From Xenopus tropicalis (lineage: Eukaryota; Chordata; Amphibia; Anura; Pipidae), in the NCBI RefSeq assembly GCF_000004195.4, contig NC_030686.2:45894961-45958960 (forward strand): a DNA stretch of 64,000 nt. The letters run 5' to 3'. Of the stretch, positions 1 through 12,172 are shown piece after piece. The first letter of the stretch is position 1. Each line of letters begins with the position of its first letter. The translations under genes and the position numbers were made by a program. Under the pieces are notes generated by a model. The model was not told the DNA's origin. It saw only the letters and a program-made list of their open reading frames with translations, and ran no database searches.

Positions 1-796
1 GCACCCCCAGTTCTGTATGGCCCCGCAGGCACCCAGAGAGACTCACTTACTTGGGCTGAGTTACCCTAGTAGTTTAACACTAGCACCCCCAGTTCTGTAC
101 GGCCCCGCAGGCACCCAGAGAGACTCACTTACTTGGGCTGAGTTACCCTAGTAGTTTAACACTAGCACCCCCAGTTCTGTATGGCCCCGCAGGCACCCAG
201 AGAGACTCACTTACTTGGGCTGAGTTACCCTAGTAGTTTAACACTAGCACCCCCAGTTCTGTATGGCCCCGCAGGCACCCAGAGAGACTCACTTACTTGG
301 GCTGAGTTACCCTAGTAGTTTAACACTAGCACCCCCAGTTCTGTATGGCCCCGCAGGCACCCAGAGAGACTCACTTACTTGGGCTGAGTTACCCTAGTAG
401 TTTAACACTAGCACCCCCAGTTCTGTACGGCCCCGCAGGCACCCAGAGAGACTCACTTACTTGGGCTGAGTTACCCTAGTAGTTTAACACTAGCACCCCC
501 AGTTCTGTATGGCCCTGCAGGCACCCAGAGAGACTCACTTACTTGGGCTGAGTTACCCTAGTAGTTTAACACTAGCACCCCCAGTTCTGTATGGCCCCGC
601 AGGCACCCAGAGAGACTCACTTACTTGGGCTGAGTTACCCTAGTAGTTTAACACTAGCACCCCCAGTTCTGTATGGCCCCGCAGGCACCCAGAGAGACTC
701 ACTTACTTGGGCTGAGTTACCCTAGTAGTTTAACACTAGCACCCCCAGTTCTGTATGGCCCCGCAGGCACCCAGAGAGACTCACTTACTTGGGCTG
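1..796. repeat. 82-bp minisatellite, about 9.7 copies
   Basis: Units begin with GCACCCCCAGTTCTG at 1, 83, 165, 247, 329, 411, 493, 575, 657 and 739, so the period is exactly 82 bp. Copies are nearly identical and differ at a few positions (TATGG/TACGG, CCCCGC/CCCTGC). The left end is cut by the window start, so the array may be longer. The last unit diverges after GGGCTG near 796. Confidence 0.97.
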
Positions 797-1012
797 GTCA
801 CATCGCTGCTCAGTTTCCTCAGTCTCCCGCTGGTAGTACGTGTCACACCTGGGGAAACACACACAGGGGAGAAGGTTATCAAAATGCTGCATTGTGGGTA
901 GGAAAAAAAGGCTGCACTTTGCACTCGCTTCATAGATGAGCTTGTTTCAAGCATGTGATCCAACTCATCCACTCACACCAGAACGGTCGCTACACGTGTT
1001 TCAGGATGCACC

Positions 1013-1382
1013 AAAGGGGCGGTTCACCTTTATGATAACATATGTTATAGAATTCCTAGCAACTTTTCAACTGGTCTCCTTTTTTTTATTTATTCATGTT
1101 TTTGAATTATTATCGCTTCAATTGTATTGTTATTGCTACTTCTGATTACTTATCTTCCAGTTCAGTCTCTCTCCTATTCATAGTCCAGTCTCTTATTCAA
1201 ACCACTCCCTGGTTGCTAGGGCATTTTGGCCCCTAGCAACAGATACCTCCTGAAATTCCAAACTGGAGAGCTGCTGAACAAAAAAGCGAAGTAATTCAAA
1301 AACATCAGTAAATAAAAAGTGAAGACCAACTGCAAATATCAAGCTCTACATCAGGTAATTTTTAGGGGAACAACCCCTTTAA
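1013..1382 (+). mobile_element. T2/Kolobok-type MITE
   Basis: It starts AAAGGGGCGGTTCACCTTTA and ends GGGGAACAACCCCTTTAA. The interior matches the other copies of this family in the window: a TAGCAACTTTTCAA block, a CCTCTCCTATTCATA-like block, GGTTGCTAGGG and a CTCTACATCA block. The family targets TTAA; the left TTAA is degraded here. Confidence 0.75.
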
Positions 1383-1913
1383 TGTCATATATATTGAAAT
1401 AGAAAAAAGATAATTCGTTACTGCCACTACTGCAGAGCAGAGGAATTCTCTTTTTGTAATTTTTACAGGGAATTGTCACTTCGCCCCTCTGATAAATAAG
1501 CCCCAGAGTGACAAGATAAATTGTGTTCGACGGAGGCGCCAATAAAGAGCACTAATCTTTTATCAAGATATGGGAACTGGGGAGATGGCTGTAAATCTGT
1601 CACTGTCAGAGCCAGCAGCTGAGGAAGGAAATACAGAAGATTAAGGGCTCGGCTCTCTGAAGGGCGATATTTCCTCATCTTTAAATGGTCATTTTACTTT
1701 CTAATGATTCACTAAGGCATTGTTTCTATCCAGTAATGTTTTCCAGCCATATCTAACAGTAATAACACCTTTTATTATTGTACCTGTGGGTAAAAACAAT
1801 GCATTGTGGGTACCCATACGTACAATTAATGTTATTATGATTAGCCATTTCAAATTGCACAGATAGAGTCAGACTGGGTGTCGTAGAGAACCTGACACCC
1901 CAGGCCCAGCCTA
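1383..1913. other. Intergenic, no recognisable feature
   Basis: AT-rich DNA with no open frame that has domain-like content, and no tandem array. I see nothing further in it. Confidence 0.5.
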
Positions 1914-2640
1914 AAAGTGCCCATACATGAACCGATATTATCATATGAAATAACGTTTTGTATGATATTAGTGTGTATATGGTGGGTTGACGAGGCAACT
2001 ATTGCCAAAAGCCTTGGATATTGATCGTCTCGTCAGTCAGCCAGTGTGGCGCCCGAACATTGGCAGGAGGTTAATGCTGATTTGTATAAAATAAAAAATA
2101 ACACTGATTGGGTTCCCAGAGTGCACTCTATTGCTGATTTGTAAACCCTGCAGGGTGTGAGCCTCTACTCTGGAAGATGAACCCATACACTGCCTAAAAC
2201 AAGGATAGGACTTTATCAACCATTTTTTAAGTGACTTTCGTCTGATAGAGGTAGAATTTAGTGTTGTGTGGGTCAAGAAAAACTCCCTAACCCTACCGCT
2301 CCCAACCTGAACCCTACCCGACCATGCTTCTCCCCTTTGTTTATAGATCTGTGCCCAATCTGCCCCGCAAAGGATGTCACAAAAGAGGCGGGGCAGGGGT
2401 GCTCCTATAAATCCGGAAGTGTAAGGTTGCCACCCGCAAATGGTGTGCCGAGGTTGGCCCAAACCTGCCCGACCCACTGGGAAACCTGCAGGTATCCCAC
2501 ACATCACTTGGAGAATTCTATTGTTTCTATCAGCTCCTAACATTATTGCAGTGGACGAAAAATCTTTTCCACAACCAATGGTTGCAGGACAGATCGTTAA
2601 TGTAACGTGTACGGCCACCTTACCTGCAATTATTACATAC
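1914..2640. mobile_element. MITE of the GTGTATGGCCACC family, split by a nested insertion
   Basis: The left half (about 1914-2042, with GCCCATACATGAACCGATATTATC) and the right half (about 2525-2622, ending ACGTGTACGGCCACCTTA) match the two ends of fuller copies at 26015-26329, 53970-54285 and 57867-58160. The DNA between them is unrelated to that family and includes a repeat-like segment around 2405-2500 (GGTTGCCACCCGCAAATGG). The boundaries of the inner insertion are not clear. Confidence 0.55.
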
Positions 2641-3590
2641 AGATATTGCCAAATGGTATAGGATTATATAAACTGCCTACTATGGAAATAAGGATGGGCT
2701 GATGGGATATATTCTAGGCAGGGATCCACTCTGATAGGCCTGTCCCACCCTGCATAGACATAAAGGAGAATAGGAAGAGAAAGCTGTATTTTTTAAAATT
2801 CTATTTATACCAATAGAAGGAAAATATCACTTTTTGGAGATTGCTGCATCTACCTTATCCCTACAGGACTATACCACTGCCGTAGGCCAGTCTTTCCATA
2901 GTAAGCAGTCGTCTAACTACCCCTTTATTAGTTCTTCCTTAGCAAACTCCCTTTTAGCTGCACACTGCCGCGATCTTGTGATAGTCAAGTTAATAATACA
3001 GGGCTTTGTGGGGCTGCTGTTTGTTATCTACTGATCGGTGCCAAGCCGTTTAAGGCCAGTTAACTTCAAAAAGGGGTGAAACAGAAACAATCAGGCGTTT
3101 GTATAACCCGTGGGCATTCATCTATTCAGAAGAACAACTCCCATCATTCTCTGCCATCTGGAGCCATTATTAGCCCCATGCAAGTGATGTGCTGGGTACA
3201 GTAGTGGGAGTGAATGTGAAGCCTCAAGGTCTCACAAAGCTGAAACTGTCAGGTTTCAATTACTCATCATTTATTATAATTATCCTTTTATTTATATAGC
3301 ACAGTAAGCCTGTGGGGAAGAAGGATAAAAGGATTATTTCCAAAATTCCCTCTAATGTCTTGCAGACTGTGTGCGCATTTTTGTTTTTGCTTTCATTTTT
3401 TAACTTGCAGCAGAGGGTTCAAAGTTATTGCCTATTGGTGTTAGTATGGGCAACTGCCTGTTACACCTTCTATTTAGTGCCTATGTTAGTAAATAAGCAC
3501 TTGTATACACAGAAGTCCAAGACTGCAGCGGCCATTTTCAAATGCTCCAGGCACAAGTGCAAGAGCAGTTAGGTGTGCAAAATTGTGCCC
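2641..3590. other. Intergenic, no gene seen
   Basis: Mostly AT-rich single-copy-looking DNA. Short open frames at 2834-3034 and 3312-3572 have no recognisable domain, signal peptide plus splice context, or repeat similarity. I consider them chance. Confidence 0.5.
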
Positions 3591-3602
3591 CTCAACAAAT
3601 AC

Positions 3603-4208
3603 ACATATAGGGGCACTCTACATCTAGGGCATAGGGGCACTCTACATCTAGGGCATAGGGCCCAAGGGCATAGGGGCACTCTACATCTAATGCATAGGGG
3701 CACTCTACATCTAGGGCATAGGGCCCAAGGGCATAGGGGCACTCTACATCTAATGCATAGGGGCACTCTACATCTAGGGCATAGGGCCCAAGGGCATAGG
3801 GGCACTCTACATCTAGGGCATAGGGCCCAAGGGCATAGGGGCACTCTACATCTAGGGCATAGGGCCCAAGGGCATAGGGGTACTCTACATCTAGGGCATA
3901 GGGCCCAAGGGCATAGGGGTACTCTACATCTAGGGCATAGGGCCCAAGGCATAGGGGCACTCTACATCTAGGGCATAGGGGCACTCTACATCTAGGGTAC
4001 AGGGGCACTCTACATCTAGGGCATAGGGCCCAAGGGCATAGGGGCACTCTACATCTAGGGTACAGGGGCACTCTACATCTAGGGCATAGGGCCCAAGGGC
4101 ATAGGGGCACTCTACATCTAGGGCATAGGGCCCAAGGCATAGGGGCACTCTACATCTAGGGCATAGGGCCCAAGGGCACTCTACATCTAGGGCATAGGGG
4201 CACTCTAC
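3603..4208. repeat. Minisatellite of mixed 39-bp and shorter units (GGGGCACTCTACATCTAGGGCAT)
   Basis: The core GGGGCACTCTACATCTAGGGCATA recurs about 19 times. Most repeats carry a GGGCCCAAGGGCATA extension, making 39 bp. Variants have ATCTAATGCATA or ATCTAGGGTACA and lack the extension. Because 39 bp is 13 codons, long periodic open frames run on both strands; these are artefacts of the period. The G-rich strand is the plus strand. Confidence 0.95.
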
Positions 4209-4314
4209 AGCTCATATGCAGAGGGAAGCACAGGTGGGCACAGAGGATCCCTGCCCTTACTATGGGTGTTCCCTAACTTAGGGGGCCTGTTGGAGACTCT
4301 GGTGGTACAAATGT

Positions 4315-4437
4315 TTTTTATGCCTCCAAAACTTGCCCCCAAGTCAGGAATTCAAAAATAACTACCTGCTTTGAGGCCACTGGGAGCAACATCCAAGGGG
4401 TTGGTGAGTAACATGTTCCCCCTGAGCCACTAGTTCA
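4315..4437 (+). mobile_element. Fragment of hAT-type MITE (CAAAACTTGCCCCCAAGTCAGG family)
   Basis: It matches the 3' part of the fuller element at 43752-44057: CCCCCAAGTCAGGAATTCAAAAATAA, then GGGAGCAACATCCAAGGGGTT and GAGCCACT. Both terminal repeats are missing. Confidence 0.7.
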
Positions 4438-4529
4438 CAGGGGTTCACTGCCCTAGTATTTGGGGGCACCTATGTAACTAGCACGTCATGAATACACTGC
4501 TGCCAAATGTTTCTTGGTACTCAATTAAG

Positions 4530-4860
4530 GGTTGCCACCTTTGCCAGGTCTTAAACTCGGATAAAGGGACGTGCATAATGACGTCAGCGCTGTGTGTTCA
4601 TGGCATCATCACGTAAACCGCCGATGTCATCATGCGATGTCATCACATGATGACGTTGAGTTGCACTTGATGACATCAGGGGTGGGGTCATTGCGTCCAT
4701 CAGACGCAATTATGATGGTTTCTGCACGGTTTTTACCAATGGCAGCCTGTCATCAACTGACTTGCCCCTGTAAATGCTAGGTGTAATGCAGTGATCGGTG
4801 TTCCCACTAAGCTGTGTGCTAGTGTATGCACACATGGAATCACACTAGGGTTGCCACCTG
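4530..4860. repeat. Repeat bounded by AGGGTTGCCACCT motifs, with clustered TGATGACATCA-like words
   Basis: AAGGGTTGCCACCTTTGCC near 4528 and TAGGGTTGCCACCTGTCCGG near 4849 recall the ends of a short element at 14698-14835. The interior 4575-4690 has several copies of TGATGACGT / GATGTCATCA, on both strands. The element type is not resolved. Confidence 0.45.
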
Positions 4861-5140
4861 TCCGGTTTAGACCCCGGTTTGTTATAGTCTATTTTATTAG
4901 ATATAAGTATATGCGGTAATGCATCTGCACAGAATGTGAGGATCAGCTTTAGATCTTTGCTACCTAGGCTTAGCTCCTAGGTGTACCATTCAAAACAATC
5001 CTTTCCTGAATTTGAGCATTTATGTCACTATGTGGAGTGCTGCTCCACCTTGTGGATAGTTGGTGAATTTTATTTTCATTGGTTTCTTATGGGTCTCTTT
5101 GCACAACATACAATTTTCTTGTAATTTGACATACAGAGGT
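4861..5140. other. Intergenic spacer
   Basis: AT-rich DNA between two repeats; nothing recognised. Confidence 0.4.
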
Positions 5141-5598
5141 TTAAAGGGGTGGTTCACCTTTAAGTTAATTTTTATTATGTTATACAATGCCCTATTCCTA
5201 GCAACTGGTCTTCATTATTGGTTTTGTCTTCAAAATTGGTCTTATTTATTTTGTATAGTTTTTTTAATTGTTTGCCATCCATGTCTTCCCCTTTCCAGCT
5301 TTGAGATGTTGGTCCCTGACCCCAGAGTACAAAAAACTATTGCTCTGTGTGGCTATATTTGTATTGTTATTGTTACTTTCTACTCCTTTTTCTTCCTATT
5401 GAGTCCTGCTCCTATTCATATTCCAATCTCTCATTCATATCAGTGCCCGTGACTAGGGCAAATAAGACCTAGCAACCAGATAGTTGTTGAAATACCAAAG
5501 TGGAGAAGCTAAATAACTTGAAAAAATGAAGACCAATTGCAAACTGTCTTAAAATATCAATGTCTGTAAAAAAAAAGTTAATGCAAAGGTGAAACAAT
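5141..5598 (+). mobile_element. T2/Kolobok-type MITE
   Basis: Begins TTAAAGGGGTGGTTCACCTT and continues with TAGCAACTGGTCTTCA, TTTGCC, a GAGCAACCAGATAG-like block (AGCAACCAGATAGTTG here) and a degraded CAAAGGTGAAACAAT right end. The open frame at 5060-5452 runs through it and is not a gene. Confidence 0.75.
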
Positions 5599-6567
5599 AA
5601 AGAAAGCAGATTCAGCTACATTTGGGGGGCCCAGGAGTTAGATACCTCCCAGTTAGGGAACTGCCGGATGAGCTAAGTCAATATAAGTCACTGATACATG
5701 ACATCTGCCCGATTAAAAATTTTAATGACACTTGTAGAATCTGTCACCACCAATCACCCCATTCTGGTTGTCCCCAAAGTTGCTCAGCCCCCCACTTGGT
5801 ACTTTGTCAGCTCTTTGGTTCTGCTCCTCTCTGGCGGCTGTAAAGCTTTGCAGGATGGATCTACTTTCCATTCCCCCCCCCAGGGCTCTGTGATGGAAAG
5901 CCTCCTAGGCAAGGAGAGCAATAAGTGGATGTAAGCCTGTTTTTTATTGTATATCATGGCAGTTACAAGACTTGCGGTTTAGTCACTATGAGATACAATG
6001 GGAATGTTCTTTATGCCGCATACAGACCTGCCATGAAATGTGAGCCAGAAATATGCTGTAAATATTGATTTTTTTCGCTACGACAAGCTGCGACCTGCAT
6101 CCGGGGGAAGAGCAAGTCATTTAAACTCATTCAAAGTCTTTAAAGAAAGTTTTAATAAATCAAAAAAGGTCTTGAAATAACAATGGCACACACCATTTCC
6201 CCTTCTGGCCCATCATCGTCATCTCTAGGAAAGGTGAATGGATTTCTTCTAAATGGACAGCAATGTTCCCTCTTAATTGTTTTTGGCTGGGTGCGCCAAA
6301 ATGATTTTGTATGTTAACACCTGTGCTCGCTTTTAACAACTTGGATGTGGATGGGTCAGAATAAGTGCAATATTAGGTGGTGACTTACTTAAATACATAG
6401 TGATACAATTTTGAAATTGGTTTTCATTTTTTATTTTTTTGTGTTGAGTTATTTAGCTTTTTGTCCAGTAGCACAGTTGCTAGGGTCCTGTTTACCTTAG
6501 TTACCAGGCAGTGGTTTGAAAGAGAAATTGGAATATAAAAAGGAGAGGGACTGAATAAAAAGACAGG

Positions 6568-7570
6568 TACAGGTATCAGATCCCTTATCCGGAAACCCAT
6601 TATCCAGAAAGTTCAGAATTACAGAAAGGCCATCTAACATAGACTCCATTTTAATCAAATAATTCATTTTTAAAAATGATTTCCTTTTTCTTTGTAATAA
6701 TAAAACAGTACCTGTACTTGATCCCAACTAAGATATAATTACCCCTTATTGGGGCAGAACAGCCCTATTGGGTTTATTTAATGGTTAAATGATTCCCTTT
6801 TCTCTGTAATAATAAAACAGTACCTGTACTTGATCCCAACTAAGATATAATTACCCCTTATTGGGGCAGAACAGCCCTATTGGGTTTATTTCATGGTTAA
6901 ATGATTCCCTTTTCTCTGTAATAATAAAACAGTACCTGTACTTGATCCCAACTAAGATATAATTACCCCTTATTGGGGCAGAACAGTTCTATTGGGTTTA
7001 TTTAATGGTTAAATGATTCCCTTTTCTCTGTAATAATAAAACAGTACCTGTACTTGATCCCAACTAAGATATAATTACTCCTTATTGGGGCAGAACAGCC
7101 CTATTGGGTTTATTTAATGGTTAAATGATTCCCTTTTCTCTGTAATAATAAAACAGTACCTGTACTTGATCCCAACTAAGATATAATTACCCCTTATTGG
7201 GGGCAGAACAGCCCTATTGGGTTTATTTAATGGTTAAATGTTTCCCTTTTCTCTGTAATAATAAAACAGTACCTGTACTTGATCCCAACTAAGATATAAT
7301 TACCCCTTATTGGGGGCAGAACAGCCCTATTGGGTTTATTTCATGGTTAAATGATTCCCTTTTCTCTGTAATAATAAAACAGTACCTGTACTTGATCCCA
7401 ACTAAGATATAATTAATTCTTATTGGAGGCAAAACAATCAGTTTGGGTTTAATTAATCTTTAAATAATTTTTTTAGTAGACTTAAGATATGAGATCCGAA
7501 TTACAGAAAGACCCCTTATCTGGAAAACCCTAGGTCCCAAGCATTCTGGATAATGGGTCCCATACCTGTT
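6568..7570. mobile_element. TIR element (TACAGGTAT...CATACCTGT) with an internally expanded 112-bp array
   Basis: The left end reads TACAGGTATCAGATCCCTTA and the right end GGTCCCATACCTGT, imperfect inverted repeats. Inner flanks TTATCCGGAAACCC and TTATCTGGAAAACCC also mirror each other. The middle is an array of seven 112-113-bp units. The same element with 17 units is at 21263-23334. Confidence 0.8.
6690..7425. repeat. 112-bp minisatellite, 7 copies
   Basis: CTTGATCCCAACTAAGATAT recurs about every 112 bp from about 6717 to 7390. Each unit contains CCCTTATTGGGG, CCCTATTGGGTTTATTT and a CTCTGTAATAATAAAACAG block. Copies differ mainly by TTTAATGG/TTTCATGG and four or five Gs. The first and last units are the more diverged ones, as expected for an array expanding from its centre. 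Confidence 0.95.
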
Positions 7571-7786
7571 ATACAAAATAACAATAACAAGAAAATTGTA
7601 GCCTCACAAAGCAATAGTTTTTGGCTTTCTGGGGTCAGTGACTCCCTACATTGAAAGCTGAAAAAAATGTAGAAGGCAAATAATTCAAAAACTATAAAAA
7701 TAATGAGGTACTAGTTGTAGAGTTGCTAGGAATAGGACATTCTGTAACATACTAAAAGATAATGTAAAGGTGAATCCCCCGTTTAA

Positions 7787-8635
7787 TTGAAACCCTCATT
7801 TACACTTCTTTAACCCTTCTGTATTCTAAATTACATATGTCAATTAGGATTAGTACTCAGCCGAATCTGAAAATAGTGAATTCAGTGCATCCCTTAATAA
7901 TGCTGGAAATGTGGGAACCAAACTGCATTTTGAGTAAAAAAAAATATGGCTTTTATGTTTAATCTCTGCATTTACTTTATAAATAGGCGATTGTACTGCT
8001 GCCTGGAGAGAATGCGGGGGGATATGCTTGTCTACAGGGGGGAAGACAAACTGAAATAACAGAATGCTTTATGGCTTTATAATGGAGCTCATATAAGCTG
8101 CTGTCACTGAGTGTAATAACCCCGGTATTATTCCAGTCTCAGGGTTGTATAACTGCCGAGAGAGCTATGGAAAGCCTGGGTCTGACTGTTCCAATGAATG
8201 CAGCACATATGATCTGCACAAAGGCTTCCGTGGGATAAACAGGGAAAGAAAACAAGTGGATTACAAAACAGAGTCTGGCTCTGCAATAACCCATCTGCCA
8301 CGAGGAGGCCAAATATGGGCAAAGAGTAGGAAGTTTGGAAACACGAGGGCATTAAATCTCATACATACACTAAATATATATATATAGGAGATGTTCCAGC
8401 CCACAACCATATACACAGGTCCTTGCATGTTTATAATCCTCTAAACCTTTAACTACAGCTGATAAATGGTGTGGGTTTATTATAAGTGTGCCAGCTTGCA
8501 TCCGATTCTTTTGCACATGAGTTTACTTTTCTCGTAAAAATTCTGTTCGTTTGCTCTTGTCAGGCCTGTAACTCTGTAAGCTTTGTAATAAAATAGTCCC
8601 TGCTCATCCCTGGGGAGGTATACTAACAGTGAGTT
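7787..8635. other. Intergenic, short (TA)n only
   Basis: There is a short TATATATATATA run near 8374-8386. The overlapping open frames at 8128-8387 on both strands show no domain. Nothing else is recognised. Confidence 0.5.
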
Positions 8636-8966
8636 AGGGTGGCCATACACTGTGTGATCCGCTCGTTGGCAAGCCTATGGTGGGCGATATCAGGATAATT
8701 CCATTGTATGGCCCTAGGGCCAAATTATTAGATTAAAAGAGTGGGTATACATGGGCCGTTGGACCTAGGACTGCATCAACGAGTGGATGTGGTCCCCGAT
8801 CCGATGGGAAAATCTGCCCTATTGAGATCTTGCCAATTTAAGGCCAGATATTAAGCAAGTAGGTCCATCCAGGGTGCCCATACACGGGCAGATAAGCTGC
8901 TGAATCGGACTGAAGGAACCAAACCGGCAGCTGAAATCTGCTCATGTATGGCCTCCTTTAGGCAAG
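8636..8966. mobile_element. MITE with GGTGGCCATACAC ends
   Basis: It starts AGGGTGGCCATACACTG and ends ATGTATGGCCTCCTTTA, an inverted pair. Internal words GATCCGCTCGTTGGC and ATCAACGAGTGGATG are partly self-complementary. It is a different subfamily from the 26015 copy. Confidence 0.6.
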
Positions 8967-10900
8967 AACTGCCATAAAGCAATACCACATTGCTCTAGTT
9001 CTATTGAATGCATTCAGGGGCAAGCAGTGTCGGACTGGCCCACCAGGGAAGAAAGAGGATAAATAGATGGAAGAATGGATGCTAGCATGTAAATAAAAGT
9101 GATTAAGTGAATAAAGGAGACTAGGAGAAAAATTCTTTGAAAAGCAGGCCTAGGGTCTAAGGTTTTCTGGTGGCCCCCTTGGTTCCCAGTCTGACACTGG
9201 GGACAAGTAAAAAAAAATAAAAATAAAATTCTGCCAGGTAATGTTATAGAGAAATCCCTACCGCTTAAAGGGGAGCTGTTACAATGTGTTACATTAGCTG
9301 CTGGCATTTATCAGTTACAGCCGTTTCAGCCCCTATCGAGCCCTCTCATTGGCTTGAATCTTTACTAAACTGCTGCAGAACAACTGTTACAATTAGAAAC
9401 ATCTAAGCAACGAGTGTATCAAATGAAGAGTTGGTATATAGGCCGTGAGAGACATGAGAAAGGGGAAAAGGCAGATTTTATTTTACACTAACAACTTGGC
9501 TCATTCCCCCAGGGATTATTAAAGTTATGTATAAAGGTAATTGCAATTAAAATAGACATCATGTGAAAATTAAGAATGTACCAGTGCATTATACTCCTCT
9601 AAATATAGAATGATTGTGCTTTAAAAGATTGTGTTTCAGACTGATTTATTGAGAAATTCCCCCAAAGCCCCACTAGTCCCGCCCACCTGTGCCACTTCCT
9701 GCTGGCTCATTTCCCAGGCTGTGCAAGAGCCCTGTAGGATAGGAACCAATCAGCAGCTAGGCTGACCTGATAGGGAACTGAAGCCTGTCTTTGCTTATGT
9801 AACTGCAGGGCTGTGATTGGCTGTTCCCCTCCTACTGTGCTTCTGGCAGGGACCATTAGGACACACCCACCCCTCATTTGAAACAGGGCCAGGGACCTGA
9901 GAAGATCCCTAGGGTTAGGGTTTTTTCCGTTTATCCTATATGTCTCCATAAAGAAATATTTATTTATCCCTCTGCGTTCTCCAGTTCTGATTTTGAAGAG
10001 AATTTATGTGTAACAGCCAGCCACTTCTTTCATAGCAATTACATTTACACATAATGTTAAAACCCACTGAAAATACTTCATGTATATCATGATGATGATC
10101 AATTCCCTGTTTGTCAGAAAATTTTAGTTAAGAAATATGGGTTTTTAAGGAACATGTCAATGCAACCTCTTTATAAAAAAAAAAAAATATTAAAATCCTA
10201 TTTTCTGGAAAAAAAAGACCAGGCTGTGTTGAATTTAGGGGCCCAAACAACCCCCATAACTGCTGAAAGGTTCCTGCTAATGAATGCCCGGCCATGAATG
10301 CTCTGTGCCACACTTAAGGTCAAGCAATGACACTTTGTAGACACCGCAGCCCCTAATGTTCTCAGTAGAAATAGAGAAAGACGTCTTGGCCCATGATCTC
10401 TCATTGCAATTCATGCCCGAGGGGGGTTTGTCACAGGGTCACGCAGAGTTGACAAGGGCGCCCTGTCTGCGTGTCACACATTTGGCATGTTTCCGTGCAG
10501 ATAACCACACATACCGGCGCGTCGGCCCCTCCATTCCCTGTCACTTGTCACTGCGCCGCTAGGCAGGATGGATGGAGAGAACACTGCACCTTCACAGAAC
10601 TTCAGATTCCAATGTGTTTGTTTAATGCAAGGAGACCAAGTCACACTGAGGCCAAACACACTTTGATAATAGATAATTAAATGCATCTGTAGCTCAGGGG
10701 CCTGCAGCAAAGCCATCAGTGTTTTATTGTACAATTATATTGCTCTATGGAAATGGACATTTTAATGAGTACATGTATAATCATTTTCCTTTTGCATTTC
10801 TCTGGCGTCTATGATGATAGTGTGTAATACAGGCCTTTAGGCCTACACTGTTTTCAGCCAGCCACAAACTTACTTATCAACTTCCATAGCCCTCCTAATC
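8967..10900. other. Intergenic; one probable palindromic repeat at about 9660-9915
   Basis: The stretch 9660-9915 contains GGAACCAATCAGCAG and, about 80 bp on, GTGATTGGCTGTTCC, an inverted pair typical of a MITE, with no clear ends. The segment 10340-10570 is more GC-rich and looks single-copy. No gene is supported. Confidence 0.45.
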
Positions 10901-10904
10901 TGTT

Positions 10905-12172
10905 ACGGTTATACACTGGTATAACCCTGGTCACCCTGCTATAGTTCCAGGGGTACCCAGGGCACAAATAAGCACTCACCCCAAATCCCCCCCTAACTGG
11001 CCTTCAGGCTGGGCCCCCTTAGCCCATAACAAGGTTACAGATATATAGAAACATTGGGGTAACAGTCACCCCGCTATAGTTCCAGGGGTACCCAGGGCAC
11101 AAATAAGCACTCGCCCCAAATCCCCCCCTAACTGGCCTTCAGGCTGGGCCCCCTTAGCCCATAACAAGGTTACAGATATATAGAAACATTGGGGTAACAG
11201 TCACCCCGCTATAGTTCCAGGGGTACCCAGGGCACAAATAAGCACTCACCCCAAATCCCCCCCTAACTGGCCTTCAGGCTGGGCCCCCTTAGTCCATAAC
11301 AAGGTTACAGATATATAGAAACATTGGGGTAACAGTCACCCCGCTATAGTTCCAGGGGTACCCAGGGCACAAATAAGCACTCACCCCAAATCCCCCCCTA
11401 ACTGGCCTTCAGGCTGGGCCCCCTTAGCCCATAACAAGGTTACAGATATATAGAAACATTGGGGTAACAGTCACCCCGCTATAGTTCCAGGGGTACCCAG
11501 GGCACAAATAAGCACTCACCCCAAATCCCCCCCTAACTGGCCTTCAGGCTGGGCCCCCTTAGCCCATAACAAGGTTACAGATATATAGAAACATTGGGGT
11601 AACAGTCACCCCGCTATAGTTCCAGGGGTACCCAGGGCACAAATAAGCACTCACCCCAAATCCCCCCTAACTGGCCTTCAGGCTGGGCCCCTTAGCCCAT
11701 AACAAGGTTACAGATATATAGAAACATTGGGGTAAGTCACCCCGCTATAGTTCCAGGGGTACCCAGGGCACAAATAAGCACTCACCCCAAATCCCCCCCT
11801 AACTGCCTTCAGGCTGGGCCCCCTTAGCCCATAACAAGGTTACAGATATATAGAAAACATTGGGGTAACAGTCACCCTGCTATAGTTCCAGGGTACCCAG
11901 GGCACAAATAAGCACTCACCCAAATCCCCCCCCTAACTGGCCTTCAGGCTGGGCCCCCTTAGCCCAACAAGGTTACAGATATATAGAAACATTGGGGTAC
12001 AGTCACCCTGCTATAGTTCCAGGGGTACCCAGGGCACAAATAAGCACTCACCCCAAATCCCCCCCTAAATGGCCTTCAGGCTGGGCCCCCTTAGCCCATA
12101 ACAAGGTTACAGATATATAGAAACATTGGGGTAACAGTCACCCTGCTATAGTTCCAGGGGTACCCAGGGAAG
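10905..12172. repeat. 135-bp minisatellite, about 9-10 copies
   Basis: TATAGTTCCAGGGGTACCC recurs at 10940, 11075, 11210, 11345, 11480 and 11615 with an exact 135-bp period, then about 11747, 11881, 12013 and 12147 with small indels. Units include CAAATAAGCACTC, a C-run (AATCCCCCCCTAAC), CTTCAGGCTGGGCCCC and ACAGATATATAGAAACATTGG. The later copies carry many one- and two-base deletions. Confidence 0.96.

Larger units (their letters stand above)
6395..7786 (-). mobile_element. T2-type MITE in reverse orientation, split by a nested element
   Basis: The left part (about 6395-6567) and right part (about 7571-7786, ending GGTGAATCCCCCGTTTAA) together make one reversed T2-type element: the GTTGCTAGGGTCC block is followed by the GGGGTCAGTGACTCCC block after the gap. 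The element at 6568-7570 was inserted into it. Confidence 0.65.

Noticed and set aside
1..796. CRISPR array
   Set aside because: The whole 82-bp unit repeats with no unique spacers; the genome is that of a vertebrate.
2037..2618. 193-codon open frame on the minus strand
   Set aside because: It runs across a MITE, an inner insertion and another repeat piece; no domain, and its content follows repeat boundaries.
2540..2661. Possible Ig-like fragment (GQIVNVTCTA) on the plus strand
   Set aside because: The DNA is the right end of the GTGTATGGCCACC MITE family, also present at 26320 and 58140, so the similarity is chance.
3569..4148. Long repetitive open frames on both strands
   Set aside because: Produced by a 39-bp (13-codon) unit; all are periodic and lack any start or splice context.
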